DNA of 64,000 nt from Buttiauxella sp. A111 (GCF_014189855.1 NZ_BJFN01000001.1:1054001-1118000); one strand, 5' to 3'; numbered from the stretch's first letter, positions 51,780 to 61,685 are shown. The notes: a model not told the origin generated them from the letters alone. Translations and numbers: made by a program.

Positions 51780-54065
51780 ATGAGCGCTCCCGTTATCGCC
51801 GAGCAGGTTGACGTCAACAAGAAGATCCCCTGCGAGAAAACGCCTGTCGAACAACTTGCTGTTATGGAGGCCTACACTCTGGCGCATCGCAGCGAAAGCT
51901 CGCCGTTAATACGTGAAGTAAAATGCCTGCAAGCCTTGTATCCAACCCTCTTTCGCAGTATTCAACCGGAAGACAAAATCATTGGTCGCCTGGATGTACT
52001 GCCGATTGGATTTGGTTGCGTCACGTCCGTTGGCGGTGTGGGGCATTACTGTAACTTCAGCAAACTGGCAGAATTTAAATCCTCGCTCCCTGAAGGTCTT
52101 CATCACCGAATTGATGCCCTGCTTGATTACTGGCACACCCATGACACGCGATCGATCTACTTCCGCCAAACGCTCAAAGACGACACGCTGGGCAAATTTG
52201 TCGATGTTAATTATCCGGCGATTGCCACAGCCCGCCTTAGCGGCATGTACCTTGACTACAATTTGCTGATTGATCTTGGGCTGACAGGCTTAAGAGAGAA
52301 AATCCAGCACAAGCTTGATGCGGCCATTGCGCGTGAGGATGAGCAGACAATCACGCTTCATCAAGCGTTCCTCGGTATGTTGAGCATTGTCGTCACCGTG
52401 ATTGACCGCCATATCCAACTCGCGGCAAACGAACTGGAAACCACGCCAGACCTGGCACGCAAACAACATCTTTCCACTTTAATTGATGCACTCATGCACA
52501 TCCGCACGCAGAAACCAGAAACCTTCCTGCAAGGTATTCAACTGAGCTGGCTGTATAGCCTGTGTGCCGGTGTGGTGAACTACGGGCGCATGGATGACTA
52601 TCTGGGTGCACTATTGGTCCATGATTTAAACGCCGGGTTGCTTACTGAAAGGGAAGCGATTGATTATATTCGTTCCCATTACCGACTCATTGAAGCACGT
52701 AAAACCACGGTCAATGGTCGTGTCATTGTTGGCGGTCGCGGGCGTCGTCAACCGGAACATGCCGATGTTTACTGCCGCCTCGCCATTCAGGCTGTGCAGG
52801 AAAACCAGGATACAGAACCCCAGTTCACCTTGCGTATTTACCAGGGAATGAACCCAGCCATTTATCAGCAAGCATTGGACGTGATTGGCACCGGTATCAC
52901 CTACCCGATTTTGTATAACGACGATGTCAATATTCCGGCAGTCATGCACTCCATGCAGGTTAGCGAGGAAGATGCAGAGCAGTACGTGCCCTTTGGCTGT
53001 GGTGAGTTTGTGCTGTCGGGGCGCAGCGTGGGTACGCCAAATACCTGCATGAACGTGCTGAAAATTCTCAATATTGCGTTGACCGGCGGCATCGACTTTT
53101 GGGATGGGAAAAACAAAAGTGGCGGTGTGGTGCTGAAAACACCACAACAAATCAGCAGCTTTGACGATGTGATGAGCAACTATAAAAACCTGCTCAACTA
53201 CTACATCGCCATCACCGCAAAAGCCCAGGCCTCTTCGTATAGAGTAATGAATCAACAGGTCGGTTTTCTGCTGACCAGTTTGCTCACCAGTGATTGCATT
53301 GAGCGGGAAAAAACATTGCTTAACGGTGGCGCTTATCGTCTTGGCGGCACCAACGAAACTTACGGGAATACCAACGCCTCAGACTCCCTTGCTGCCATTA
53401 AAAAAGTCATCTTTGAGCAGCAAAAGTACGATTACGCCACGCTGATTGAAGCGCTAAAAGTGGATTTTGTTGACCATGAAAAAATGCGCAACGACCTGAT
53501 TAACGCGCCAAAATTCGGTAACGATGACGGCTACGCTGACGAAATTGCCGTAGAGATGCACGAGTATATTTGCAATGGCGTACGTGATGCCGCGCAGCAG
53601 GTTGGGCTCGACAGCTACCTTGTGGTGATTATCAATAATCAGGTTAATACCGAGTGGGGCCGAGCCACCAGCGCGTCAGCAGACGGTCGTCAATGTGGCG
53701 TTTACATGAGTAATGCCAACAACCCGCAAAGTGGTGCCGATAAAAATGGCCCAACAGCCATGCTGAATTCATTGGTGAAACTGGACGCTAAGTATCACGC
53801 CGGTTCAGTGCAAAACATCAAGTTCAGCAAAACTTTGTTTAATACCCGTCGCCCGCTGGTCAATGCGTTAATGGAAGGCTACTTCGAGCAAGGTGGGCCG
53901 CAACTCATGGTGAGCGTGGTGGGCAAAGGCGAGCTGGAAGCGGCTTATCAGCATCCGGAAAACTATCCCAACCTGATAGTTCGGGTCGGTGGGTTTAGTG
54001 CCCGCTTTGTGAACTTAGACCGTGATGTACAACTGGAGATCCTTAACCGTACGCTGAACGATTAA
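51780..54065 (+). CDS. Glycyl radical enzyme (PFL/dehydratase superfamily), substrate unknown
   Basis: 761-residue member of the pyruvate formate-lyase/glycerol-dehydratase superfamily. The glycyl radical loop is near the C-terminus: RVGGFSARF with Arg735 and radical Gly738. The thiyl-radical Cys is Cys407 in PFGCGEFVLSGRS, followed by Glu409, the general base position of dehydratase-type members. The motif reads GCGE instead of the usual GCVE(P), and it lacks the double Cys of true PFL, so it should not be pyruvate formate-lyase. Strong ribosome binding site (AAGGAAAA). Followed by its activase; divergent PTS suggests a phosphorylated sugar, sugar alcohol or anhydro-sugar substrate. The product route is not encoded nearby. 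Confidence 0.93.
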   Translation: MSAPVIAEQVDVNKKIPCEKTPVEQLAVMEAYTLAHRSESSPLIREVKCLQALYPTLFRSIQPEDKIIGRLDVLPIGFGCVTSVGGVGHYCNFSKLAEFKSSLPEGLHHRIDALLDYWHTHDTRSIYFRQTLKDDTLGKFVDVNYPAIATARLSGMYLDYNLLIDLGLTGLREKIQHKLDAAIAREDEQTITLHQAFLGMLSIVVTVIDRHIQLAANELETTPDLARKQHLSTLIDALMHIRTQKPETFLQGIQLSWLYSLCAGVVNYGRMDDYLGALLVHDLNAGLLTEREAIDYIRSHYRLIEARKTTVNGRVIVGGRGRRQPEHADVYCRLAIQAVQENQDTEPQFTLRIYQGMNPAIYQQALDVIGTGITYPILYNDDVNIPAVMHSMQVSEEDAEQYVPFGCGEFVLSGRSVGTPNTCMNVLKILNIALTGGIDFWDGKNKSGGVVLKTPQQISSFDDVMSNYKNLLNYYIAITAKAQASSYRVMNQQVGFLLTSLLTSDCIEREKTLLNGGAYRLGGTNETYGNTNASDSLAAIKKVIFEQQKYDYATLIEALKVDFVDHEKMRNDLINAPKFGNDDGYADEIAVEMHEYICNGVRDAAQQVGLDSYLVVIINNQVNTEWGRATSASADGRQCGVYMSNANNPQSGADKNGPTAMLNSLVKLDAKYHAGSVQNIKFSKTLFNTRRPLVNALMEGYFEQGGPQLMVSVVGKGELEAAYQHPENYPNLIVRVGGFSARFVNLDRDVQLEILNRTLND

Positions 54066-54088
54066 TGCCAAATACCAGGGAAATCATC

Positions 54089-54988
54089 ATGAAAACAACA
54101 GGCATCGTCTTTGATATTCAGAAGTTTTGCATCAATGACGGCCCCGGCGTGCGAACCACCGTGTTTCTCAAAGGCTGCCAAATGCGCTGCCTTTGGTGCC
54201 ACAACCCGGAATCGATGAGCCAGCGCAAGCAACTGTCGTTCAATGCAGATAAATGCCTGAACTGCCAGGCGTGCGCCCAGGTCTGTGCTCACCATCGCTT
54301 TGTCGATGGGATACACCAAATCGATTTCGCTGCTTGTGATGGCTGTGGAAAGTGCGTTGAGGTATGCCCGGCACAGGCGCTGAAAATCTACGGTGAAGAG
54401 GTCACTGCTGAGCAGATTGTTCAGGAAGTGCTGAAAGATAAAATCTATTTTGCTAAAACCGGTGGAGGGATAACCCTCTCCGGTGGCGAAGCGCTTCATC
54501 AGTTTACTTTCGCACTGGAACTTGCCCGCCTTAGCAAGCAGGCAGGTTTGCATGTATGCCTGGAAACCAATGGCGCATCAAAAAGCGAGCATTATCAGCA
54601 AATCGCCCCTTTTGTGGATTGCTTCCTGGTGGATTACAAAGCCACAGGCGACAAACTGCACAAAACCCTGACCGGTTTAAGCCGTCGGCTGGTAGACCAA
54701 AATATGGCGCTGTTACATCAGCTCGGTTGTCCTGTGATTCTGCGATGCCCGTTAATCCCAGGCTATAACCTGAGTCTTGAACATTTTCAGGCAATAGGCG
54801 AAATGGTAGAGCGTTTTGACAACATCTTGCATGTCGAGATCCTGCCCTATCATAATTTTGGTGCCCGAAAAGCGCGTGAAATTGGCGAGATTTATACGGT
54901 AGATAGTGAAATGCCAGATGAGGCGACGATTCAACTTTGGATTACGGCGCTGAGTCGCAACGGTAAAATCAAAGTGGTTCATGCCTGA
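54089..54988 (+). CDS. Glycyl-radical enzyme activating enzyme (radical SAM)
   Basis: 299-residue radical SAM activase. The SAM cluster motif is CQMRCLWC: Cys30, Cys34, Cys37. A ferredoxin-like insert (about 48-100) has two further CxxCxxC...C sets (KCLNCQACAQVC and ACDGCGKCVEVCP), typical for activases of dehydratase-type glycyl radical enzymes and absent from PflA. GGGITLSGGEALHQ binds SAM. The ATG at 54089 follows AGGG; an ATG at 54065 overlapping the previous stop adds eight residues but has no ribosome binding site. Confidence 0.94.
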   Translation: MKTTGIVFDIQKFCINDGPGVRTTVFLKGCQMRCLWCHNPESMSQRKQLSFNADKCLNCQACAQVCAHHRFVDGIHQIDFAACDGCGKCVEVCPAQALKIYGEEVTAEQIVQEVLKDKIYFAKTGGGITLSGGEALHQFTFALELARLSKQAGLHVCLETNGASKSEHYQQIAPFVDCFLVDYKATGDKLHKTLTGLSRRLVDQNMALLHQLGCPVILRCPLIPGYNLSLEHFQAIGEMVERFDNILHVEILPYHNFGARKAREIGEIYTVDSEMPDEATIQLWITALSRNGKIKVVHA

Positions 54989-55002
54989 TTCGCTAAAAAC
55001 AA

Positions 55003-55036
55003 AATGCCGCTCATTGAGGCTTCAATGAACGGCATT
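55003..55036 (+). terminator. Terminator after the activase
   Basis: Long stem AATGCCG(C)TCATTGA/TCAATGA(A)CGGCATT, with AAACTTTAT after it. Closes the glycyl-radical operon just before the ERIC. Confidence 0.75.
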
Positions 55037-55042
55037 AAACTT

Positions 55043-55168
55043 TATACCCTAAATAATTCGAGTTGCTTGAAGGCGGCAAAGCCGTAAATCCCCAGGAGCT
55101 TACTCCAGTAAGTGACTGGGGTGAGCGGGTGCAGCCAACGCATAAGCAACTTGAAGAATGACGGGTAT
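55043..55168 (+). repeat. ERIC element at the right edge of the PTS/glycyl-radical locus
   Basis: 126-bp plus-oriented ERIC: TATACCCTAAATAATTCGAG at the left, AATCCCCAGGAGCTTACTCC and AGTAAGTGACTGGGGTGAGC in the centre, GAATGACGGGTAT at the right. Same orientation as the ERIC at 48735. Confidence 0.94.
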
Positions 55169-55171
55169 CGC

Positions 55172-55930
55172 TTACTGAGAGTCGATATCTTTCAAATCAT
55201 CCTGAATAGACTCGGCATTCGGGTTCTCTTGTGGAGTGAGTTTCCCGCCGTTTGCCTGGAAATCATGGCGTTGGAAGTAAGCTTCACGCACCAAAATATA
55301 CGGGTCTGAAGATTGTTTCAGCAAGCCTTCAGAATCCAGCAATTGCGCACGCGTTTCGATACCTTCCAGCGTCCATTTGCCCAGTGACATCCACCAGGTT
55401 AGCCAGGAAAGTGGGGCATACAAATCGTCTACTAACTCACCACCATCTTCACGAAGCGTGAAGCTACCGTAGGCAGGTAAATGCACATATGGACCATAGC
55501 CCACGCCATAATGCCCAAGTGTGGTACCAAAACGGTTTGGCTCAAGACGTTGTAATTTCTGATTTGCCATCCCTGCCACATCAATGAAACCACCCATACC
55601 CAATAAGCTATTCAGGAAGAAACGGGTGAAATGCACCATCCCCTGATACGGGTCGCCCTGGATAAAGTTGTTCACCATAGAAGCAGGTTCTTCTAGGTTA
55701 CTGGTGAAGTTGCTCAGCCCATTACGTGCCGGTTGCGGTACGTAATCACGCCACACCACAGCAACCGGGCGCACAACATACGGATCCAACACATTGAAGT
55801 TGAAATCGTACATAGCGCGGTTGAACCCTTCCAGCGGGTCCGAACGCCCTTGCGGTTGTGTATCGGCCGAACTCGCACAGCCCACTAAAACAGTAGCGGC
55901 CAGTACTAACCCGGTCAGGCGGAAATTCAT
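55172..55930 (-). CDS. mlaA: Outer-membrane lipoprotein MlaA
   Basis: 252-residue lipoprotein (VacJ) of the Mla pathway, which removes misplaced phospholipids from the outer leaflet with porin partners and MlaC. Lipobox LVGC with Cys18; conserved DPLEGFNRAMYDFNFNVLDPYVVRPVA and GMGGFIDVAGMAN channel-gating segment. In E. coli it follows fadL/yfdF and precedes yfdC; here other genes are present on both sides. Confidence 0.96.
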   Translation of the reverse strand: MNFRLTGLVLAATVLVGCASSADTQPQGRSDPLEGFNRAMYDFNFNVLDPYVVRPVAVVWRDYVPQPARNGLSNFTSNLEEPASMVNNFIQGDPYQGMVHFTRFFLNSLLGMGGFIDVAGMANQKLQRLEPNRFGTTLGHYGVGYGPYVHLPAYGSFTLREDGGELVDDLYAPLSWLTWWMSLGKWTLEGIETRAQLLDSEGLLKQSSDPYILVREAYFQRHDFQANGGKLTPQENPNAESIQDDLKDIDSQ

Positions 55931-55943
55931 ATATCTCTCCCTG

Positions 55944-57026
55944 TTATTTTTGCTCTACGCTCTCAGGTTTGGTGTTATTCATCCCAGCTTGCGCTGCCTT
56001 TGCCTGTTCGATGCTTCTTTGCACCACGGCCCGACGCTGATCGTTTGCTGGTAGAACTTGCAACATGATTTGCCATGCACCAATCGCTTCGCGGTACTGT
56101 TGTTGTTCAAATGCATTAAATGCCAACAGGCTTAATACACGAACATTCGTATGGTCCGTTTTGAGGAGCTCTCTTAACAGATTACCACCCAGTTGGTTAT
56201 CTTGCGGATCTCCACTGCGGGTCAATACTTCAGCATAGCCCAGCTTTACATTACTGTCGGAGGGCGACAGTTTAAACGCATGTGCAAAGGCTTGAGTAGC
56301 AATTGTTGCATTATTCAGAACCATACCTATTCGCCCGAGCATCATCCAGCCCTCAATATTGTCAGGTTCATATTGCAACTGTGTCCGTAAACCAAGGCCA
56401 AGATTGGCCATTTCCGGCATATCCAATGGTTTTGCTTGCGGATCTAATGCGCGTTTTAACAATTGAGGAGTCTGATTTGAGACTTTTTGCCAGGCCTGCA
56501 CTTGCTTGATGTCCGAGGTTTTCAGATATACGCCCACGCTCACCACAATCAACACCACCGCCCCTGGGGCGAAAAACCAGAAGTGTGCCTTTTTGGTAAT
56601 AACTGGAGATGCTTCACTTTCCGGCTCGTCAGTAAAATGTACGCGCCGTTTGCGGCTACGCATCACAATCACTCCCGCACCACCAAGAATAAACAGCACG
56701 GGGAGCACCCACAAAATAAGGGTGGCAGGAGTCATCGGCGGTTCATAAGTCACGAAATTACCGTAGCGGTCGACCATATAGTCGATAATTTGCTGTTTGG
56801 TTTTCCCCTGCTGTTGCAGCTCATAGACTTTCAGACGCATGTCAGAGGCAATCATCGCATTGGAATCTGCAATGCTGTTGTTCTGGCATTTCGGGCAGCG
56901 CAGTTGTTCAGTCAACTGACGAAATTGCTGCTCCTGCGCTTCGTCTTTGAACTGAAAGGTATCTATTGCCGCCAGAACATTAAACGAGAACAGGAATGCG
57001 ACGATCAGTAGCCATCCGCGTTTCAT
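55944..57026 (-). CDS. ccmH: Cytochrome c maturation protein CcmH (fused CcmH-CcmI)
   Basis: 360-residue fusion: signal peptide, then periplasmic LRCPKCQNNSIADSNA thiol motif (Cys43 and Cys46) that reduces apocytochrome CxxCH, transmembrane segment near 105-122, and a C-terminal CcmI-like part with a second transmembrane helix (about 148-166) and TPR repeats (about 215-340) that chaperone apocytochrome c. Same fused form as in E. coli. Confidence 0.95.
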   Translation of the reverse strand: MKRGWLLIVAFLFSFNVLAAIDTFQFKDEAQEQQFRQLTEQLRCPKCQNNSIADSNAMIASDMRLKVYELQQQGKTKQQIIDYMVDRYGNFVTYEPPMTPATLILWVLPVLFILGGAGVIVMRSRKRRVHFTDEPESEASPVITKKAHFWFFAPGAVVLIVVSVGVYLKTSDIKQVQAWQKVSNQTPQLLKRALDPQAKPLDMPEMANLGLGLRTQLQYEPDNIEGWMMLGRIGMVLNNATIATQAFAHAFKLSPSDSNVKLGYAEVLTRSGDPQDNQLGGNLLRELLKTDHTNVRVLSLLAFNAFEQQQYREAIGAWQIMLQVLPANDQRRAVVQRSIEQAKAAQAGMNNTKPESVEQK

Positions 57027-57580
57027 GCGCCAGCCTCCTTGTTGTACTTATCCCACAGCGGTTTGATTTCTTGCTGCCAGACGCGATCGTTAAGATCGCC
57101 CGCATGGCGGTAGCGAATGATCCCTTTACCGTCGATCAGGAAGGTTTCCGGTGCGCCGTACACGCCCAGATCCAAGCCCAACATACCGTTGCCATCAAAC
57201 AGGCTCAGCGCGTAAGGATTACCTAGCTCATTGAGCCAGTTAATCGCTTTCTGACGATCATCTTTATAGTTCATGCCGACCACGCGAACGCCCTGGGCTT
57301 TCAGCCCGTTAAGATACTGATGCTCGGCCCTGCAGGTTGGGCACCAGGTCGCCCAGACGTTGAGCAACAACGGTTTGCCGTCGTTAAGCACAGCCTGGTC
57401 ATAAATCTTGCCGGGGTTTTCCAGCGACTCGAGACGAAACACCGGAACCGGCTTCCCAACTAATGCCGATTCAAGATTGGTCGGGTCATCGCCCTGCGCA
57501 TTACGCGCCAGTTGCCACAGCAGCATCGCCGCCAGCAATAAAAACAGAACTAGCGGGATAAATAAGACTTTGCGATTCAT
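57023..57580 (-). CDS. ccmG: Thiol:disulfide interchange protein CcmG (DsbE)
   Basis: 185-residue membrane-anchored periplasmic thioredoxin-like protein in the apocytochrome reduction branch. Single N-terminal anchor (about 5-23), active site WATWCPTCRAEH with Cys80 and Cys83, and the family-specific GVYGAPETFLID with the cis-proline loop. Overlaps both neighbours by 4 bp. Confidence 0.96.
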   Translation of the reverse strand: MNRKVLFIPLVLFLLLAAMLLWQLARNAQGDDPTNLESALVGKPVPVFRLESLENPGKIYDQAVLNDGKPLLLNVWATWCPTCRAEHQYLNGLKAQGVRVVGMNYKDDRQKAINWLNELGNPYALSLFDGNGMLGLDLGVYGAPETFLIDGKGIIRYRHAGDLNDRVWQQEIKPLWDKYNKEAGA

Positions 57581-59529
57581 GCGGCCTCCGGCATGTGTTT
57601 ACGCTGGCGGTAACGCGGGTCAAACAAACAGAACAGCCCACCGATGGTCATCAGGATGCCCCCCACCCAAATCCAGCGAACAAAAGGTTTGTAATAGAGG
57701 CGCACCGCCCAACTTCCGTCATCTAATTCCTCACCCAGTGCCGCATAGAGGTCGCGCGTTACGCCACCATCAATGGCTGCTTCGGTCATCATCGCGCGGT
57801 TACTGTTGTAGAAACGCTTCTCAGCATGCAGCGTGGCTTCGTGTTTGCCGTTGCGCGTGACGTCGATAATCCCCACGCCACCACGGTAGTTAGGGCCATT
57901 CAGGTCGTGAACATCGCGGAACACAAAGTGATACTGGTGGATGTCGATGCTATCGCCCGCTTTCATCCGCACGTCACGCTCAATGCTGTAATTCTGGCTA
58001 AAGGCGATGCCGACAACCGTCACGGCCAGTCCCAAATGCCCGAACACCATGCCCCAATGGCTGCGCGGCAATGTCCATAATCCTTTGAGAAGGCCGTGGC
58101 GATGGGTTGCACGTTCGTAGACTTCCATAACTGCCAACACAAACACCCACACCGCCATCAGCAAACCGACCACCGTCATCGCTTCGATGCGGTCTTGCAT
58201 TAACCATGGCAACAACAGTGAAAGCACGACGGTGATCGCCAGCGCGATCGCCAGGCGTTTCACTAATTTTCGCGACTCATCGCGGCGCCAGCGCACCAAT
58301 GGGCCAATCCCCATCAGTAAGGCAAAAGGTGCCATCAATGCGGTAAACATGGTGTTGAAGAACGGTTCGCCGATAGAAATACTGCCCAACCCAAGTTGCT
58401 TGTGGACCAGCGGAAGTAACGTCCCCAGTAACACCACCAGCATCGCGGCAATCAACAGCACGTTATTACCGAGCAAAAATGATTCCCGGGACCACAAACT
58501 ATTCCCGACGCGTGAGCGGACTTTGCTTCCTTTCACCGCATAAAGCAGCAGCGAACCGCCAATCACAATCACCAGGAAGGCGAGGATAAACATCCCGCGT
58601 GCCGGGTCAGACGCAAATGAATGCACCGAAACCAACACGCCCGAGCGCACCAGGAAAGTCCCCAACAAGCACAGCGAGAATGCGGTGATTGCCAGCAACA
58701 CCGTCCAGGCTTTAAAGCTGCCGCGCTTTTCTGTCACTGAAAGCGAGTGGATCAGCGCCGTTCCCGCAAGCCACGGCATAAACGACGCGTTTTCTACCGG
58801 GTCCCAGAACCACCAGCCGCCCCAACCTAACTCGTAATAAGCCCAGGCCGATCCCAAAACGATACCGATAGTTAAAAATGACCAGGCGGCTAACGTCCAC
58901 GGACGCGTCCAACGCGCCCAGGCAGAATCGAGTTTCCCGGCCATGAGTGCTGCGATAGAAAAAGCAAAGGCCACGGAAAAACCGACATACCCCATATACA
59001 GCAACGGCGGGTGGAAAATCAGCCCGATGTCTTGCAACAGAGGATTCAGATCGCGCCCTTCAATAGGGAAGTCAGGCAGCGTGCGGGTAAAAGGGTTGGA
59101 GGTGAAAATGATAAACAGCAGAAAGCCGAAATTAATCATCCCCATGACGGCCAGAACTCGCGCCACCGCATCTTGCGGCATACTACGGCTGAACAACGCT
59201 ACCGCAAAAGTCCATGCGCTCAACAACAAAACCCACAGTAGCAAGGAGCCTTCGTGAGCCCCCCAGGTCGCCGCAACGCGATACCAGACTGGCAGCTCGG
59301 AGTTTGAGTTATTCGCCACATACAGCACGGTAAAATCGTTAACGACAAACGCATTCACCAACACTAAGAAACTTGCACACAGCGTGATAAATAGCGCCCA
59401 TGCCAGCGGACGGGCAGAGGCCATTAATCGCGAGTCATTGCGTTTCACGCCCCACAACGGATAGACACTGAGTAACAATGACCAGCCAAGCGCCAGACAC
59501 AGCAAAAAACTGCCAATTTCAGGCATCAT
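57577..59529 (-). CDS. ccmF: Heme lyase subunit CcmF
   Basis: 650-residue polytopic membrane protein, heme-handling core of the holocytochrome c synthetase with CcmH. The WWD domain [19 protein letters not shown] is at about residues 224-242; heme-ligand histidines are in [13 protein letters not shown] (about 170s-180s in E. coli; here near residue 90) and [12 protein letters not shown] (about 170). Large C-terminal periplasmic segment. Confidence 0.96.
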   Translation of the reverse strand: MMPEIGSFLLCLALGWSLLLSVYPLWGVKRNDSRLMASARPLAWALFITLCASFLVLVNAFVVNDFTVLYVANNSNSELPVWYRVAATWGAHEGSLLLWVLLLSAWTFAVALFSRSMPQDAVARVLAVMGMINFGFLLFIIFTSNPFTRTLPDFPIEGRDLNPLLQDIGLIFHPPLLYMGYVGFSVAFAFSIAALMAGKLDSAWARWTRPWTLAAWSFLTIGIVLGSAWAYYELGWGGWWFWDPVENASFMPWLAGTALIHSLSVTEKRGSFKAWTVLLAITAFSLCLLGTFLVRSGVLVSVHSFASDPARGMFILAFLVIVIGGSLLLYAVKGSKVRSRVGNSLWSRESFLLGNNVLLIAAMLVVLLGTLLPLVHKQLGLGSISIGEPFFNTMFTALMAPFALLMGIGPLVRWRRDESRKLVKRLAIALAITVVLSLLLPWLMQDRIEAMTVVGLLMAVWVFVLAVMEVYERATHRHGLLKGLWTLPRSHWGMVFGHLGLAVTVVGIAFSQNYSIERDVRMKAGDSIDIHQYHFVFRDVHDLNGPNYRGGVGIIDVTRNGKHEATLHAEKRFYNSNRAMMTEAAIDGGVTRDLYAALGEELDDGSWAVRLYYKPFVRWIWVGGILMTIGGLFCLFDPRYRQRKHMPEAA

Positions 59530-60005
59530 GAGGCGTTATCCTTATAAGCCTGCGGGGCGCGTTGGTGATTTTTATCCATCGCTTCTTTGACTTCCGGCGG
59601 CGTGTAATTTTCATCATGCTTCGCCAGTACTTCTTTCGCTTCAACTCGGTTTCCCGAAGCGAAGACACCTTGTGCTACGACACCCTGCCCTTCACGGAAA
59701 AGGTCCGGCAAAATGCCGACGTAACTGACATCAACCACGCCGCTGGCATCATAGATTTTGAACGTGACTTTCAACGTTTGGTTATCACGCTTCACGCTGC
59801 CCGGCTGAACCATACCGCCCACCCGCAAACGTTGCCCCACTTCGGGTACCTGGTGGCTCTCACCTTTGCCATACAGGATTTCGCTCGGCGTATAGAACAG
59901 GTCGATATTGCTACGCAGCGCGTACAGTACCAACGTGATTGTCAGCCCCAACCCAACCAGCACCGCAAGTGCCAGGTAGAGCCGATTTTTACGGCGAATG
60001 TTCAT
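59526..60005 (-). CDS. ccmE: Periplasmic heme chaperone CcmE
   Basis: 159-residue heme chaperone; N-terminal anchor about 9-29, OB-fold, and heme-binding His130 with Tyr134 in [12 protein letters not shown]. His130 binds heme covalently before hand-over to CcmF/H. Overlaps ccmF and ccmD by 4 bp. Confidence 0.97.
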   Translation of the reverse strand: MNIRRKNRLYLALAVLVGLGLTITLVLYALRSNIDLFYTPSEILYGKGESHQVPEVGQRLRVGGMVQPGSVKRDNQTLKVTFKIYDASGVVDVSYVGILPDLFREGQGVVAQGVFASGNRVEAKEVLAKHDENYTPPEVKEAMDKNHQRAPQAYKDNAS

Positions 60006-60214
60006 TCAGTTCCCTCTGCTCGTTGTGCTGCCTGGATACGCTTTTCCCGTGCTTGTTGGCGACTGACAGAATTTAAAATGGTGTGGCGCTGCATGCGGGT
60101 ATGAACCACTAACAGCAGCAATGGAATGAACGTCAGCGCGACGGCAAGCCAGACGTAAAACGCATAGCCGCCCATAGCAAAAAAATCACCCCAGTTTAAA
60201 AATGCGCTTGTCAT
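60002..60214 (-). CDS. ccmD: CcmD, small heme exporter subunit
   Basis: 70-residue single-pass membrane protein (helix about 15-38, then a Lys/Arg-rich cytoplasmic tail) that helps release holo-CcmE from the CcmABC complex. Short, but clear from its position, overlaps and [16 protein letters not shown] segment. Confidence 0.94.
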   Translation of the reverse strand: MTSAFLNWGDFFAMGGYAFYVWLAVALTFIPLLLLVVHTRMQRHTILNSVSRQQAREKRIQAAQRAEGTE

Positions 60215-60948
60215 GCGTTTCTCCCTTTATTCACCAACGCCAAAACCCACGGACGGCGCTGTTCCTGAAGCAGGATGAGGTTACGCAAACGCATCAACGT
60301 CAAGGTCACAAACAACATCAGGAAACCGAAAATGGTCAGACGCAACGGCGTGCGCATGGAAGGGTCGATGCTTTGCTGCATATTTGTCGAGCCTTGATGC
60401 AGGGTGTTCCACCATTCAACCGAGAAGTGGATAATCGGTAAGTTCACCACACCGACCAGCACCAGAATCCCGGCGGCGCGCCCAGCCAGACGACGGTCGT
60501 CAAAAGCGTTATAAAGCGCAATCACGCCGATGTAGAGAAACAGCAGCACCAGTTCGGATGTCAGGCGTGCATCCCACACCCACCAGGTTCCCCACATTGG
60601 TTTGCCCCATGCAGAACCGGTCACCAGCGCGATAAAGGTAAACACCGCGCCCACCGGAGCCATCGCCGCCACTGCGAGGTCTGACATTTTCATCTGCCAC
60701 ACCAGGCCAATAAACGCGGCGACGGCCATTGAGCCATAGATCCCCATCGACCAGATCGCCGCCGGGACATGAAGATACATAATGCGATAGCTCTGGCCTT
60801 GTTGATAATCTGCGGGCGCAAATCCAAAACCCCAGACACAACCGGCAACCAATAACACGGCACTGATGAGTGCGCACCACGGCACAAAATAACCGCATAG
60901 CTGATAAAGCCGCTCGGGTTTAGCGAGCTGATGTAACCATTTCCACAT
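60211..60948 (-). CDS. ccmC: Heme transport/handling protein CcmC
   Basis: 245-residue polytopic protein with six transmembrane helices. WWD domain WGTWWVWDARLTSE at about 119-132; heme-axial histidines in MYLHVPAAIWSMG (near residue 60) and IIHFSVEWWNTLHQG (near 184). Loads heme onto CcmE. Confidence 0.97.
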   Translation of the reverse strand: MWKWLHQLAKPERLYQLCGYFVPWCALISAVLLVAGCVWGFGFAPADYQQGQSYRIMYLHVPAAIWSMGIYGSMAVAAFIGLVWQMKMSDLAVAAMAPVGAVFTFIALVTGSAWGKPMWGTWWVWDARLTSELVLLFLYIGVIALYNAFDDRRLAGRAAGILVLVGVVNLPIIHFSVEWWNTLHQGSTNMQQSIDPSMRTPLRLTIFGFLMLFVTLTLMRLRNLILLQEQRRPWVLALVNKGRNA

Positions 60949-61025
60949 AATTTTTGCTCACAAAATCACGGACGTTTTTCAGTCCCGGGTCGGATATGCA
61001 AAACACCACCCGACAATTTTTACTT
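60949..61025. other. ccmB-ccmC gap
   Basis: 77 bp, the only substantial gap inside the ccm operon; the other junctions overlap by 4 bp. Contains CCGGGTCGG-type palindromic bits (60985-61012) but no clear promoter or terminator. Confidence 0.4.
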
Positions 61026-61685
61026 TTATTGAATACTTACGCGCAGTGCCGCCGCCGTAGCAAACGGGCTTAATGTGGCGCTTGCCGCAAGCATCGCCCC
61101 AAGAATTGCCATATAACCGTCAACCGGAAGATGCATGGAAGCGGCATCCATGGCGGCGGTGGCAAAAATTAACAACGGGATAGTCAGCGGCAACACCAGC
61201 AGACTCAACAACACGCCGCTGCGCCGCAACCCTACCGTCAGCCCAACGCCTGGTGCGCCCAGGAAACTGAGCGTCGGAGTCCCCAGCAGCAGCGTCATTG
61301 CCATCACTTGCCAGCTGTAAAAATCCAACCCTAACAACAGTGCAGCCAGAGGCGAGAGGATCAACAATGGTAATCCCGTGACCACCCAGTGAGCGGTCAC
61401 TTTCGCTAACACCACCATAGGTAAAGGGATGGGTAGTAACATAAGTTGCTCAAGCGAACCGTCCTGAAAATCATCGCGGAACAATCTGTCCATCGCCAGC
61501 AGCGACGCCAGTAAAGCCGCCACCCAAATCACGCCCGGCGCAATGCGTGCCAGCAGCTGTGGCTCTGGGCCAATTCCTAACGGAAACAGCGTGATAACGA
61601 TAAGAAAGAACCACAACGGATTGGCGATCTCTGCACCTTTGCGCAATACCACGCGTAATTCATGCAGGAAAATTCGGCGCATCAT
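61026..61685 (-). CDS. ccmB: Heme exporter permease CcmB
   Basis: 219-residue ABC-type permease with six transmembrane helices, part of CcmABCD. Family marks [20 protein letters not shown] and [20 protein letters not shown]. Overlaps ccmA by 4 bp. Confidence 0.96.
   Translation of the reverse strand: MMRRIFLHELRVVLRKGAEIANPLWFFLIVITLFPLGIGPEPQLLARIAPGVIWVAALLASLLAMDRLFRDDFQDGSLEQLMLLPIPLPMVVLAKVTAHWVVTGLPLLILSPLAALLLGLDFYSWQVMAMTLLLGTPTLSFLGAPGVGLTVGLRRSGVLLSLLVLPLTIPLLIFATAAMDAASMHLPVDGYMAILGAMLAASATLSPFATAAALRVSIQ

Noticed and set aside
51780-54065. Calling the glycyl radical enzyme pyruvate formate-lyase
   Set aside because: It lacks the adjacent Cys-Cys pair of PFL, has the Cys-x-Glu arrangement of dehydratase-type members, and its activase has the two extra iron-sulfur clusters absent from PflA.
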